Source of the DNA: Sphaerosporella brunnea
Lineage: Eukaryota > Ascomycota > Pezizomycetes > Pezizales > Pyronemataceae
NCBI GenBank assembly: GCA_008704415.1
Contig: VXIS01000222.1
Location: 17,667 to 81,666, forward strand
Length of the DNA stretch: 64,000 nt
Direction: 5' to 3'
Under the pieces are notes generated by a model. That model was given only the letters and a program-made list of their open reading frames with translations. It had not been told where the DNA came from and ran no database searches. Each line of letters opens with the position of its first letter. Within the stretch, counting starts at the first letter, position 1. Below, piece after piece: positions 33,906 through 45,869 of the stretch. The position numbers and the translations under genes are program-made.

Positions 33906-34900
33906 ACAAGAAAAGCTCCTTCCACCCTGCACGTATGGTGCCACACAATGGGAGAGAGAACATGAGAAGCAGAATGGTTGATTGTCTATGAGAGCTCCGC
34001 CGGGAGCTCGTAGTTAGGTATGCGCGAACCCTGACAAACCCTAGACCCTATGGCCCGTGCGACGTGGTTGCCGCTCCCATAGCGCAACAGCCCACAACAT
34101 TTAAATACCAGCACGATGAACCCTCTGTGGTGAATGTCGAAGATCTTCTTTTGGATGCTGTCAATGGTTCAACGAGGGTTTTGAGACACGAGGTCCTCAC
34201 AGAAGCTGTGGCTGCTATGACGCTCCGCCAACCTGGTTCCCAGCACCGCAAAGTAGAACGGGTTTCGAAGCCGATTGAGGAGCAGCCCTCGGGAAAACGT
34301 ATGTATCGTGGCGCTCTCCTCTCCAGTTCCCGCTGCGTTTCCATCTCTTCTGCGTGTTGTTCTGGGCAAGACCGCTGGCAACAGTGAGGAGGGATTCGAC
34401 AGAGACGACCGGAAGTCCATGAACGAAATGGCAGCTGTTCCGTCTGAAATAGTCCTCGAAAATCTGAGATGTAATTAGCGAACAACCCCAAGCCACGCAT
34501 GCAAAAGGAGCACCGGCTCCCAAGCAGCCGGATGAACGGAAATACAGGAATACTTACGCGTAGTATCCCCTTGTGCATAGCGCTTGGCGCCCTGGCCACT
34601 GCGGGCCCCGGAGTCCGTTAAACTGAGCTTGGGAACTTGGGATGACATTTGATGGTGCCCTTATCCAGGGACCTCACAACGCAACCACGACCATCAGTGT
34701 TCAAAGCGGCTCGCTTGGGGGGCTCTTATGTACATTCTGCAAATACGGTTTTCGCTGCAAATTGATCGTGGTGTGTGTTCAACATTAAAACGTAATTTCT
34801 CCGAAATTTTACGACTTGGAAAAAAGCTGTTCGCTGCGTTTTTCGCGATCTTCTTGCGTCTCCGTCGTGGGTTTAGATTGAGTCGGATGGAGTCTTGAAT
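33906..34900. other. about 1 kb without a supported gene
   Basis: A plus-strand frame at 34064-34387 (DEPSVVNVEDLLLDAVNGST) looks weakly protein-like, but no family is recognised. The overlapping minus-strand frame (34599-34048) is probably a shadow. Confidence 0.3.
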
Positions 34901-35434
34901 TTAGTTTGAATGATAGGGGGCCTTGGCCGTCCAATACTGTACTGCTACGCACGAGGGGATAATCTCGAGCATTACGGTCAGACATCCCACGTGTCCGTGC
35001 GAGAACGAGATGAGGAAATTTCGAAACTCATCGTCGAGCTCCGGAAGATGGGGATTTGATCTCTCTGCCCAGGGATTAACGTCCCGAGCATCGCCAAAGC
35101 TGAGCAACAAACCTAGCTCGGAGCCCATTCCTAACCCCCGAGGGTCTAGGCTAACTGCTTGATTGTTTCCGAAGCTGAGCGGGGTCTGCCAGCTGTCGCT
35201 GTTGTCCTTACTGGTTGAGTTCGGTCTCGCAGAACCGAACGAGCAGAACATGGGGATGTATGGCCCCGAGAACCGGTTAACAGACTTGAAAAACTCTCTC
35301 CAGAGCATGTCATCACAATATGGGTTATGTGTCTTGTCGAAGAATAGTACAATCTTCGATTGTCCACCCAGGAGTTCCGGAAAGGTGCAACCAGCAGCTC
35401 TTTCAGGTATTTCTCTGTGTTTTCGTATGTACAT
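34901..35434 (-). pseudogene. Crinkler-type P-loop NTPase fragment
   Basis: The order of motifs matches the C-terminal half of the NTPase region found in fungal and oomycete Crinkler-like proteins. These are a Walker B-like VLFFDKTHNPYCDD (usually DEAQ), a strand with MFCSFGSARP, TPLSFGNNQAVSLDP, LGLLLSFGDARDV and then ELDDEFRNFLISFSHGHVG. The ATP-binding P-loop half is not visible upstream in this frame, so the copy is truncated or has an unrecognised intron. In other systems such proteins act as nuclear effectors; here that is inference. Confidence 0.6.
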
Positions 35435-35700
35435 ACTTGTCCGTGATCGTTTCTCTGGTCCAGCTCTGAATCACGAAGACCTATCCAAAATGAGCGATGC
35501 TGAAATCCCGGAGCCCGAAATTGGCCACTTCACTCCAGAACATTATTTCCAAGCAAGTTCCTTAAGGCCTGCAGTTCCACTGCGCCAAGTGTGCACTGCA
35601 CGATTACAGGATGCATCGCATCGGAGTCTACTGTAAAGAAGTCCTCCAACATGTTTGAAATGTCCCGATCGGCACACAACTGCATTACTACACCTTTCTT

Positions 35701-37099
35701 TCACCCTGCCTCTTCCGTCTCGGCCGCCGGCCTGGGTGGGAAATCTGAATCCATATCGATCACCCGAAACTCTTCGAGCAGCGGACACCCGCTTAGCACC
35801 CCCTTCAGTAACTGCATATCAATCCTGGCACACCTCTCCTGCCGTTCCCCAACCAGCACGACCGAGAAGGGCAACCAACAGGTTTTCAGTGCTCGCCACC
35901 TGCGCCAGCACTCCGCGACCGTGGCTAGCGAAAACCGCTGTCTCCCCGTATGATCAAAAGTAAAAAGGGCGGAGACTTCGGACACACTCTCTGGCGATAG
36001 GAGGGCCAGTACGCTGTCCGTGAGATATGGTAAGCGCAGGGTCTGTAGCTTTCGGTTTTCGCGGATGATCGAAGCGAGGAAATCGTCCGGAAAAATGGGG
36101 CCATGGTAATTGTGCCGCATTTCTAGTGGCAAACCTGTGCTTGGAGGACCAATTGCCAGTGTTTTCAGATCGCGGAATTCCGGAGCGCTGTCTGTGGTCG
36201 ACGGTGTGGTCAAAATGAGTGGCTCTACCAAATGCAGACTTGTTAGTGCGCGAAGAGAAAATATTGCTGCCACCATGTCAGTCGAGAGCGAAGGCATGAG
36301 GAGCACGAGCGAAGTGAGTGTTCTAGATAACGCCATATGTGAAACTAAGTCGGCTGGGGCGGCTGGAAAGAAGCTCAAGTGCGTGAGATAAGACAGTGAG
36401 CTACTGAGAGAGGAGAGACTGAAGCGGTGCCCACTGCCGATATAGTGAAATGGGATGAGTTGACGGTCTGCGGGGCGGATATATTCTGACTTTGTGGCGA
36501 CGGAGAGGTCTCGCAGGTTCGCTGGAGAAAAATGGGGAGATGGAGTAGCGCTCGAGAGGAGATTGAACCTAGCGTGATAGTTATTAACATGCCGAGTGAG
36601 AAGGTGTGCAATGCGCATCTACCGTCCAACCCAGCCGAAACGCGCACACCCAAGGGTAATTTTGCCAAAGCGGGTGATCCAAGCCAGTGGCAGGGCAATC
36701 CACTATTATTCAAAACCACACGCCGAACCTGTCCGACGTGAGGTAAAACAGACTGCAAGAAGCCCGACCCGTGATTCCCCAGAACGATCAACCGGCGGAT
36801 GCGTTGCAAATCATTACGACTGACATTCTTCTGAGAAATTGTTGGCCTAAGGTAACTTCGTGGAAGAGAAACTCTCGGGCTAAGTGAAAGGCAGCTCTGC
36901 TATTCAACCGCATCGCTGACTGCTGATAACCTGTTCGGCGAGATGGATGAGCTAACAACCGACTGGCTAGAACCTCCGGTTGAAGAAATGATGGACGTCG
37001 CAGGCGATCCGTCTCACTCACGGCCACACTTTGTTGCCCGTCTTGATCCACCCGTGGTTCTCCCCCTGCAAGATCTACTGAAGCTTCATCCCAGTTCAT
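35701..37099 (-). CDS. F-box / leucine-rich repeat-like protein, probably with one frame break
   Basis: From the ATG at 37099 (MNWDEAS) the frame passes an F-box-like region (FLQPEVLASRLLAHPSRR, SAMRLN, FHLAREFLFHEVTL). Near 36820 it changes frame to NVSRNDLQRIRRLIVLGNHG, by frameshift or a missed intron. An intron 36522-36622 (GTAGAT..TTTTTCTCCAG, 101 nt) then joins VRVSAGLD to ANLRDLSVATKS in frame. The C-terminal part has Leu-rich repeats (LTSLVLLMPSL, ALTSLHLVEPLIL, NRKLQTLRLPYLTDS) and ends PRPAAETEEAG. F-box proteins recruit substrates to SCF ubiquitin ligases. Confidence 0.5.
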
Positions 37100-37199
37100 T
37101 GGCCTCCGGCGTTGGCACTCTGGAAAGCATCCTTTTCCCCAATCTCTCACAGAGCAGCACCGCCTATCGACGAGTATACGTACCGTCAAGTGCCCCCTC

Positions 37200-39775
37200 A
37201 GCCGAGGAAGAGGAGTCGGTTCATCGTTACGAGCTACACTGACATCTCAAACCAGTGTATGCACATAGGGTCGATGGGTTTCCCTTGTTCGCATAAAGTT
37301 TGCTGCCGGTGGGGCCGTTGTTTACCACAAACGATTGGACGTTGAAAGCAACCGGCGGATCCGATGGTTGGAGTGTCCAGTCCAATTGATCTATCCGACC
37401 CGGAACCCTGTGAATACAATTACTTAGAAGCAGCAAAAAGTATCCCGGGGGGAGGTTCGTGGGGATTGTACTGTCTGTTTCTTTTAGTTTTTAAGACTGG
37501 TTAGTGGGCTCTTTATTCGACTTGAGGGAGACAAAAGGCTGGGGTTTGAGTTTTCCTTTCTCATCGTTCTGAGGTGTAGAGAAAGAATTCTACCATTGTA
37601 CTTTGGGAGCATTGATCAGGATTTGAAATCGTATTCAACGGCCCCTCCCACGCAGAGTTCTCTTTGGGTAAAACCCGATCGACATGTGAGCGACGCCGTA
37701 TATTTCCCCGTTTTAGTGTGTCACTAAGCGGCCGGTTGATCCGCACACCGGCTCAGACAGTCGTTTATATATATATATTTTTTTTACGTTTCCAGACACG
37801 GCCGCGCCAAACGGTTCAAACCACCACGCAATCATTACCACCGTAAAAAACTAGGGCAAAGCACGCTACTGTTTGTTTTTGTCTGCACAGGGCGGAGTGC
37901 AGAACGGCGTTTTTCTTTCTTTTCTCTTTTCTTTTTTTTAAAACTAAGAGAAGCACCGAAGCATGGTGCTGCCTGCTGTGTTGGATATTTTGATTCGATC
38001 AAAAAGCGGAGTTCCAGTTACTGTTCTGGGAACCCCGTACCGGTTTATAAATCCGGTTAAACGACCTTTTAGCAACTCGTATATCTAGGTCAAAAACGCC
38101 CTATGTTATCCATGCCGCAGATCAAACTGGCACAAATGGAAGGAGAACAGACCCAAACAACCGAGGGTCGGCGGGCTGCTGGTGATTCCGATAGGCATAC
38201 AAGTCTTCTGGAGTCCGGCCGGTCAACCCACACCTGCTGATCGGCGGGCGGGGGTTGGGCCCGCCTACAGGACCGGTGGGGAACCGCGGGAAACCACTCC
38301 GACGGAGAGCACAAAACTAGACCAAACCCCGCAGTGTTGATAGTGGTGCATACGCCTACACCCCGTGAAAAGTGGCTGGTGTGGTTGAAAGTGTTGGTTT
38401 GTGACGAACCCTGCCGGGTCGTCACCTCCTCCCGGACAGCGCGTCTCCATAGAGGTCGATAGAACCTCATGGATCGCTTCTCTCGCTGCTGGTGCTAGGA
38501 TCGATGCTTGCCGGCCGGTATGCATCACGATCAGTCCCTTGCCTAGTGAAATCATACTGCGCCGACCAATATTATTATCTTTACATTCGATGTTGAAAAC
38601 AAAAGCGGTTTCGCGTGCGGGGCGTCATGGGATGTCATGCGAGGCGTTGGGAAGACCACGATGAAGGGAGTATTCTGGGGAAGAATTGAAGGACCACAAA
38701 TTGCAAGGCTTTGGAAAAACAATATCAGAGCACAGCACCCATGATGATCCTAAATCCGTGGACTTGATTTGCCTTCCAAATGTTGCCCCACGGCGAGGGG
38801 GATGTCGTTCAGGTGGACCGCGGAGACGCGGGACATCCGGTGAGCGACCATGTGCCGCCCCACGCGCCACGCCGCAGCATCGCTCTCTCCTGTTACATGT
38901 AGCCTATCCTTTCTGCTTCCATCCTCTCCGGCGAAACCTGACCGTGCTTGAGGCTTAATCTTTCATCTTTTGGTTTGCGGGCAGCTCAATAGTTTTGTGC
39001 GGAAGGGAGTATCTAGAATGCTCACTCTCTGGGTCGTTGAAGTGATGGCTCGGATTGGCGGCTGCCATGGTGGGACACTGATAACCAGTAGACGGCGAGG
39101 ATACAAGGACCCGAAACTCGGCTGGGCTGTTGCGGACGTCCTCCACTCGGCGAAGGCAGGTATGAGAGGCGGTTATATCCGGTCAACACAAGTCATCAGT
39201 GACTACTCCCGGTAATTCGACACCTCTAGAGTAGGCGGCACGGAAGCGCTGAAAGTTGTACAACACGGTCTCAATTCTTTCTCAGCTGGGAAATTCCCCC
39301 CCTTAGACAACTCGAAACATTCTTCGCAGTCGGTTCGCTCAATCCCAAACCACCCTCCCATTACTTCCGGTTCGTCCTGTCCGCCCAAATCTGTTGCCAT
39401 CAGCTACTGCCCTCCCACATCCGCCTATCCCCAAGACCCTCTTCCAATCCACTCAGAGTACTCACTAAAGCACCAGCCAACCCGCCCGTAAAGCATCCCG
39501 CGAAAAGGAGAGCGCCGGCCCAAAGCATGCCGGGGTCCGACGACTTGGCGCGGCGCTCTGGATCCAGGATCATTTGGCCGTGCCGGCGGAATTGTTGGTA
39601 AGAACCGATTAGTGGTTGACGACGGAGGAGAAGACGAGGTTCATTGTGGCTGTTTCTGTGCAGAGAGGGGCGCGGGAGAAGGGACGGGGGTTCTATGAGA
39701 TGGTGGAGTAGGGTTGGGGATATGTGATGTCACCGAGGGGTGTGTCGTGGCTGTCGTTCATACCCAGGTGCCGTC
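37200..39775. other. about 2.6 kb without a recognised gene
   Basis: An AT microsatellite lies near 37767-37780 and T-rich runs near 37780 and 37925. Open frames at 38090-38555 have no recognisable domain. Nothing is supported. Confidence 0.35.
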
Positions 39776-40252
39776 TCAACGTTTAGGGTACCTCGGAATA
39801 AAACGGATGGCCTGGGAATCTATTCGTGAGGTGCCAATTGGCTGAAGCCCTCGATACCTCGTGGGGATCCGGAAGCGGAATCCATCACCAAAGGTACGCC
39901 AGTAACCCTCAACCAAGCTGTCTGGTGCAAAGGGCAAAACACGACTGCCGATGGAAAACCGAGTATACCGACCCGGCTCTGGTGCGAACAAACCAAAGGG
40001 AACTTCCAGCACTTGGCCGATACAAGACATCGAAGTGTTGGTGTTGGTGGAGCTTGCCAGGAGGCGCAGCTTTCTCCGGTGGAGGATTTGGGCGAAGTTC
40101 GGGTCGATTCGCGGCTTTGCCTTCAGCGGTATGGTTAGGACCGTTTGGCCTTTCGGCTTTCCCACTGCCGTTCGGCTTTTGGTGTTTTGTTCGCCACCTG
40201 CCGGAGTGCCGAATGATGAATCTATGAGGGTAATTGTTTTATCGTGCGCCAC
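39776..40252 (-). CDS. hypothetical protein, 158 aa
   Basis: The composition looks like a real protein (AKPRIDPNFAQILHRRKLRL, SLVEGYWRTFGDGFRFRI) from ATG to stop. No family is recognised. It could be one exon of a longer gene. Confidence 0.35.
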   Translation of the reverse strand: MAHDKTITLIDSSFGTPAGGEQNTKSRTAVGKPKGQTVLTIPLKAKPRIDPNFAQILHRRKLRLLASSTNTNTSMSCIGQVLEVPFGLFAPEPGRYTRFSIGSRVLPFAPDSLVEGYWRTFGDGFRFRIPTRYRGLQPIGTSRIDSQAIRFIPRYPKR

Positions 40253-40964
40253 TGTGGCTTTGGCACTAGTTAACTACGCGCGCGCGCGACAACTTCGGCT
40301 CCGCCGCAAGATATGTACCCGCCACAACTCGCGACTTTATGTATTGGTGGAGACACCTCTCGCTATGTAGCTGGCGTCCGCAAAACCACGCAACGGCATT
40401 GAAAACGGCGATTCCCCACCAGAGGACTCTGAGCCAACCGGGCGCCCGCCAGGCGCAAGACTTTTAGCAGAAGGGCTGCAAAGCTATTTCAACTGCTGCC
40501 TTGCAGATGCAACTTGCTCCTTCATGGCCGAAACTGCGACGCGAAACCACCGTTCATTCGCAGCAATCAGGTAACTACGCGATACCGCTTCGCCGATCTC
40601 GCCGCGCGCCTATCCCAACAACTACCATTCAGCTATGCCGAATATCAGACGATAGAGCATGGATCATTGGACACAAGGTAAAGACACAAGGCAACATTAA
40701 TGTTTTAGAAGAGAACAACACTCGAAGAGATGTATATTCAACTCAAGGCGCCGAGCGCTTCGTCGCACCTAGTCCCTCACACCCAGCCCCACCGTGCCGC
40801 CCACACCCCCGCCCATTCTGTCCTCAGCCTATCCCTCCCCATCTCGGTCCAGTTCCCTCTGTCTGGTCACCTCTCGGCCCTCCTCGTCACGCAGCTCGGT
40901 CGCCTCGGCCTCGAATCATCCGCAATATAGACAACGGAAAAAGGTGGCGTCCTTGGGTGCGCTT
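40253..40964. other. intergenic; downstream flank of the 40965-42569 gene
   Basis: A plus-strand frame (40501-41178) overlaps the antisense of a well-supported last exon and is rejected as a gene. A short CG-alternating run lies near 40275. Confidence 0.4.
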
Positions 40965-42569
40965 CTACGGAGTGTCGGCTGAGAAAGGTAGCTGCGACCC
41001 GTCGCGGTCGGGTACCTCGCCGACATTCAGTAGGGCATCCAGTAGCGCTTCTTCGTTTCCGGTGAAACGTGTCTGGAAAGCCGCGACAGAGCGAGTCAGA
41101 GCCGCCTACAATTCACATTGGTTAGCCTATATAGATTCATGCCTATTCGCACTGGCCAAGGAGATACCTTTGATTTGAGGACCAAACCAAGAACCAACAA
41201 AAGCTCCGAGAACTGGGTGATCTCTTGCGGGACGGTGACGGGCTGGTCCTCGGTCACGACTAACACGTATCCTGTGGGACGAACCATGCGTAAAACCTGC
41301 ATCTTCATACCAGCCGTGGTATAGGCGACAACCTCGAGATCTTTGACAACTCGGGGATCGTGCTTCGCCTCGATAGCTAGCTGGACGAAGATGTCTCGCA
41401 TGATCTTCCGCATCTTTGTCTTGTCACCGAGCCACTTCGATGAGGTTTCCCCGCCGCTCAACCGCGGCGCGCTCTCGATGATGCCAAATTCGATCCCGCG
41501 GTTATTGACAGCGTGGAAAAGACCGTCAACCTTGGGGCCGGTCTGCAGGCGCCCAGACTGGTCTGTGCGGTTGCGATTCTTCCGCAGCACATAGGCCTGG
41601 GAAACAAGTTCGGACCTATAAGAGACAAATGAGTAAGAAAAACTGGGACAGTTGAAGCTGTGGTTACTTACCGATTGAGATGAACACCCGGCAACGATAT
41701 CATGCAACCATCGATTATGGGGCCCCAAATGTTGACGTCGAACCAACGTTCCTTAACATCCGTAATGTTGGAAAATTTTTGTTGCAGGTGGAGTTCGAGA
41801 CTACTTCATTTAGCATAACCAAGGTGGGTGACGAGAGGGCAATGTAACCTACAAATGATGCAGCACACGTCTCACCCAGCGGCGATCGGAAGCATTAGGG
41901 GCCTGCATATCGATGGGAGGGCAGTTTTGGAGAACCTGGACCAACTGCGCGGTCGACGTCACCTGGTGATGGCTTCAATCAGCATTGCGTAACTAAAGCT
42001 TCATAAATCAACAGAACTATCCGTACCGAACCAAACCGTTGCACTAATTCCTCAGCAATCTCCAGATCGAGGGAGGGGAGTGGCTTCACTCGAGCCAAAA
42101 TCGCCGGCCAGTCATCAGGATGAAATAGGTCTTGCATGTCCGAGTCGCCAACAAGCAAAGTCCAATTGCCGATGGCATTGCGAACTTGCGGTGGAGTTGA
42201 TTTTGCGAAGTACGCCTTGAAAAAGGTATCCTCGACCGTATCTCCCGATGGAAGTACCCATTTACAGTCGTCCAAAAATGAGTAGTAGGCCTGTCGGAAT
42301 TCTGCATCTCGTTGGGATTTCGATTTGGATCTCGAGGTTGCAACATCGAACATCGGCGGAATCGTCGCCCGAAGATGGTTCGTTGGGGGATTGATCTGCG
42401 ACACCGTTCCCAAAAGATTGAGAGTTGACGTTGCCATTGCCGTTGTTGACAATACTGTTGACAATCGTCGGTCCGAAGGTGACATAGACGGGAGGGTGTT
42501 TATCGATGAGCTCTTGCAGAATGCTCTTCGCACTCGATCGATCCGAGAGCCTCTACGAGTACGATCCAT
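40965..42569 (-). CDS. uncharacterised five-exon protein, 456 aa
   Basis: Exons are 42027-42569, 41853-41962, 41672-41800, 41168-41615 and 40965-41105. Introns are 64, 52, 56 and 62 nt with GTACGG, GTAGGT, GTAAGT, GTATCT donors and CAG/TAG acceptors. The coding length is 1371 nt. The start MDRTRRGSRIDRV is chosen at 42569. Exon junctions restore smooth reading, for example LNR|SELVSQAYVLRK and LVLKSK|AALTRSVAAFQ. The middle region GPKVDGLFHAVNNRGIEFGI then IESAP vaguely resembles the spacing of PD-(D/E)XK nuclease cores, but a catalytic Lys is not clear. It has no signal peptide or membrane segment. The splice sites look intact, so the gene is probably functional. Confidence 0.7.
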
Positions 42570-42639
42570 TAGCGGCGAAATCAAGTATCAAGAGGACGTG
42601 GCAATATCTGGACCCAAGTTGCCGGGCGTGCGATAGGCT

Positions 42640-42950
42640 GGACGATTAACGAGGGACTACGAGAATCAGGTCGTTGGTGCCCATTAAATGCCATATCGAC
42701 ACGCCAAGCCCAAAGCGAGGCCGCACAAGGTCAGAAAGTGGCATTGAGGAGGGGAATCGCATGTCCTTGCTACACCTGGCTTGAAAGTTAGCGTAGAGGA
42801 GGGGAATCGCATGTCCTCGCCACACCAAAGTAGCATTGAGGAGTGGATTCGCAAGTCCTCGCCACATCAAGTCAGGAAGTAGCGTAGGAATGGATTCGCA
42901 GGTCCGCGCCACACCAGGGCAGAAAGTCGCTTAGAGGAGAGCATCCGCAA
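42640..42950 (-). repeat. about 50-bp tandem repeat, five decaying units
   Basis: The minus strand repeats GTGTGGCGAGGACATGCGAT then TCCCCTCCTCAATGCTACTT. Translated, the units give VWRGLANPLLNATL-like repeats that continue the 3' end of the neighbouring gene, so this may be a decayed coding repeat. Confidence 0.7.
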
Positions 42951-43436
42951 GTCCTCGAGGTCCAGATACTTAAACCGGGTGGGGCGTGTCGTGTCGGTTG
43001 GCGGTCTCGGATACCATAATGCCAGATGAAGACGCCCAGCACAAAGCGAACATAAAGGCCGCTTTGTGCAGGATGATACTCCCCGGAGTTTGCCACGCCC
43101 AAGAAAAAAGACAGAGATAAAGAAGATATTCAAACGTACCGAGTTTTGCTTGTTGAAGTCGCTTAGAAGCACATCGGCACGCTTCTGTCGAGGATGGTGG
43201 CAATGCTGACATGAGGAGATATTCCCCAGATTATTCGCCCAGGACCTGAAGATCGTGCGCTGTAACCGTTGCATCCAGTCCGGGCAGGCCGAAGGCTCGG
43301 GGGGCGGGCGCTGTCCTCCGATGATCGCGGGATATATGGCTTTGATGAAAGTTTCGATATTCCAGGCGTCTGGTTGACGATCGAAGGATGAATGGTGTTT
43401 GTGGCGGCTGGTGGTGTTCTTCGAGCTGGTTTTCAT
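42867..43436 (-). CDS. small Cys-rich hypothetical protein, two exons, 163 aa
   Basis: Exon 1 (43140-43436) starts MKTSSKNTTSRHKHH and contains CPDWMQRL and CQHCHHPRQKRADVLL. The intron 43062-43139 (GTACGT, long pyrimidine tract, AAAG) is 78 nt. Exon 2 (42867-43061) has CSLCAGRLHLALWY and ends in the first unit of the VWRG repeats. Paired CxxC motifs suggest zinc binding. The acceptor choice is uncertain because the intron length leaves the frame open. Confidence 0.4.
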   Translation of the reverse strand: MKTSSKNTTSRHKHHSSFDRQPDAWNIETFIKAIYPAIIGGQRPPPEPSACPDWMQRLQRTIFRSWANNLGNISSCQHCHHPRQKRADVLLSDFNKQNSVRLNIFFISVFFLGRGKLRGVSSCTKRPLCSLCAGRLHLALWYPRPPTDTTRPTRFKYLDLEDLRMLSSKRLSALVWRGPANPFLRYFLT

Positions 43437-43442
43437 GGTGGG

Positions 43443-43518
43443 TCTAGAGCGATAGGATATAGAGTGATGGGATCTAGAGCGATAGGATATAGAGTGATGG
43501 GATCTGGAGCGATAGGTG
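43443..43518. repeat. 30-bp tandem repeat, 2.5 units
   Basis: Units of GATAGGATATAGAGTGATGG followed by GATCTAGAGC lie in the upstream region of the 42867-43436 gene. Confidence 0.8.
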
Positions 43519-44335
43519 TGTTCTTCGAGGCGCGACTCATTGCGGGCGAGGGATCTGGATATATGTGTGGGAGCGATGGAAGGAGGGAGGAGAGTGGATG
43601 GATGGAGGGAGGAGAGCGGGAGAGAGCGGAGAGCGGAGAGCGGTGAGAGCGGAGGCTGGGCTTTGGGGGAGGTGTGGGGGAATAAAAGGAGGAGGCAGGG
43701 ATTCGTGGCCAGTTTGGGCGCTGCCACCTAGTCCGGGTAGCCTCAACACAACCCCCCAACGCCGACCGCTACTCCTCCACAAAAAACAAAAAAGAATTTA
43801 TTCGATGAACATAGCTTTAAAGAGGAGCATGTGTAGAGTAATTCTACGCGGAGCGTTTGTGATTTGAGGGCGTGGTGGTGGAGCAGTAGCGGATAGAAAA
43901 AAAAGTAAATTTTATATGGGCGGTACCAATTTTTGGACCACCTCAGAGCCGCACAGAGCCTCAAAAATTACCGAAAACAGCAATTCGAGTGACGGTGTGT
44001 GATGCAAAATCACCCGAAATACCCCTTGGTGGATCTGAATGAGCAAAAAAGGAGGAGTCTGGTAAAATAGAAATCATAGCATTCAGTCAATACCTTGCCG
44101 AGTTATGGGCCGTGATCGCGGACGGACGCTCTTTGTTGAGGGGTAACATGGCAAGGGTGACTCGACTATTACTAAGCGGAAATATTCTTTTGGACGTTGC
44201 CAAGAGATGCCAAGACGCTACCCTGACAAGATGGCGGCCACTCGATCTGATGAACCGACACGGAAGCACAGAAAATGACTCGGACGAATGAAGTGGCTGG
44301 TGCTTTTGGCACCAGCCCTACAACACGCACCCCTA

Positions 44336-44906
44336 GAGTGCCGGACACTTAAACGAGGTGGCGTCTTGGTATTTCTTGGCATTGTTCAAAATTGTCCCGC
44401 CGGAAATCTTACCGGATTTGGAAGTATCGAGTGAGATTCTGCTGGTGCATTAACCAAAAACGGAAATTTCGAGTGACAGGATATGTACAGCCCCCGGCTT
44501 TCTGTTCAATGCTGGTCGGCACAAATCCGCAGCGATGCGAAAGAATTTGGTTGGTTGGACATCCCTAGCCCTGGCGCGGTGCACAGTATCTCACTCATAT
44601 TGCCATATTGGGTTAAGTGTTTCATCGGGTATCACTCGCATTGCCTTATTAGGTTGCAAGCGCCATGTTCAAAACTGGGGCCCGCTCATACTAAAATTGT
44701 ATTTTTCAACCCCTTATAACTCCACAACCACAACCCCAAATCAAAATCGGAAAGCGTAGGATTGTTCTCCGCCTCTTTCTCTTTATTTCTACGGTTATCA
44801 AATAAATTCTCTCTTTTGTTGTGTTGTGGAGTAATGGTTGGAAGAGGGGGGTCGTTTTCAGCGCGACCTTCCCTGCCGCGCTACCTCGTCTAAGTGTCCG
44901 GCACTC
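44336..44906. mobile_element. Fot1/pogo-like MITE, 571 bp
   Basis: The inverted ends are GAGTGCCGGACACTTAAACG and the complement of the same with few changes. TA flanks both sides (44334-44335 and 44907-44908). Such ends and the TA target are typical of fungal Tc1/mariner (Fot1) elements. No transposase is encoded. Confidence 0.85.
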
Positions 44907-44939
44907 TAGACATCGAATTTCCGCAATAACTGATAGGTA

Positions 44940-45867
44940 CCGAATCCACTCGACAATAAGGCGGAATTTTTATGAGTCGAAAAATAAACTTCCGCCGAAC
45001 CTAAAGGTTTTGTTGACGTCGGGGCGAATGACGTCGCCACGATGAGGGCGGTTTTCATCATTTTCTTGACGGTGATGTGTGAGTGCGCCACGGCCCGTTC
45101 GCCGCCGTGCCAATGTGCTGCGTTTCCGCCATTTCCTGTCTCATATTGACGATTTCCGGCCCGATTGTGTCCCTCTAGTTCAAGTCCGTACATCGAGACG
45201 TCGAAAGAGACACGAATTCCTGCTCATGAGGGACGACTAAAGACGTCAGATTCTCTGCCCTTAGCTACCGGTTTCGAGTGCAGCGGCCCCATCCCCCCAG
45301 GCCAGCAGCAACACAGGGTCCAAATGCGTGTCCTTTGAGTCGGATTCTCTGTCCGCATACGCCCTGGTCGAGATCTTGCCCGCCGTCACCGAGACCATGC
45401 GCAACTCCCGCGCCGCCCGCACTGAGATCCCACACAACCTCCACCGCCCCTTCGCCGAGAGCTCACCCGCTGTCGCTGAGACCTCTTGCAACATCCGTAC
45501 CTCCGTCTCTGGTAGCAGAGCGCCACAGAACTCCGCCATCCCAGCGCCCTCCCGCCCTCCCAATGCCTTCTCTGCCTTTTAGCCCTCCCAAAATTTCGTG
45601 GTCACTGGTGTTCTAGTACCCCGTCTTCCTTCTATCGCCCCCGTTTGTACCGCCAGTGCGTACGGCACTCGTTCCGACTCCGTTTCACCGCTCCGAACCT
45701 CTTTTGACCCTTTCACCACGGTTTTTCGCCCCGCCGGACGTTGATCGAACCGCTTCGCGAAAAAATAAACTTTTTGATATTCGCTTAATCGGTTCGGCCA
45801 GCGATCCGGCGCAGGAAGTTTATTTTCAACTCATAAAAATTCCCGCCTTATTGTCGAGTAGATTCGG
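44940..45867. mobile_element. TA-flanked inverted-repeat element, 928 bp
   Basis: The terminal repeat CCGAATCCACTCGACAATAA then GGCGG and ATTTTTATGAG has an inverted counterpart ending at 45867. TA occurs at 44938-44939 and 45868-45869. It lies 33 bp from the Fot1-like MITE. It holds low-complexity open frames but no transposase motif. Confidence 0.75.
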
Positions 45868-45869
45868 TA

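Noticed and set aside
40501..41178. Plus-strand open frame of 225 codons
   Set aside because: It is antisense to the last exon of the 40965-42569 gene, is Pro/Arg-rich and has no motif.
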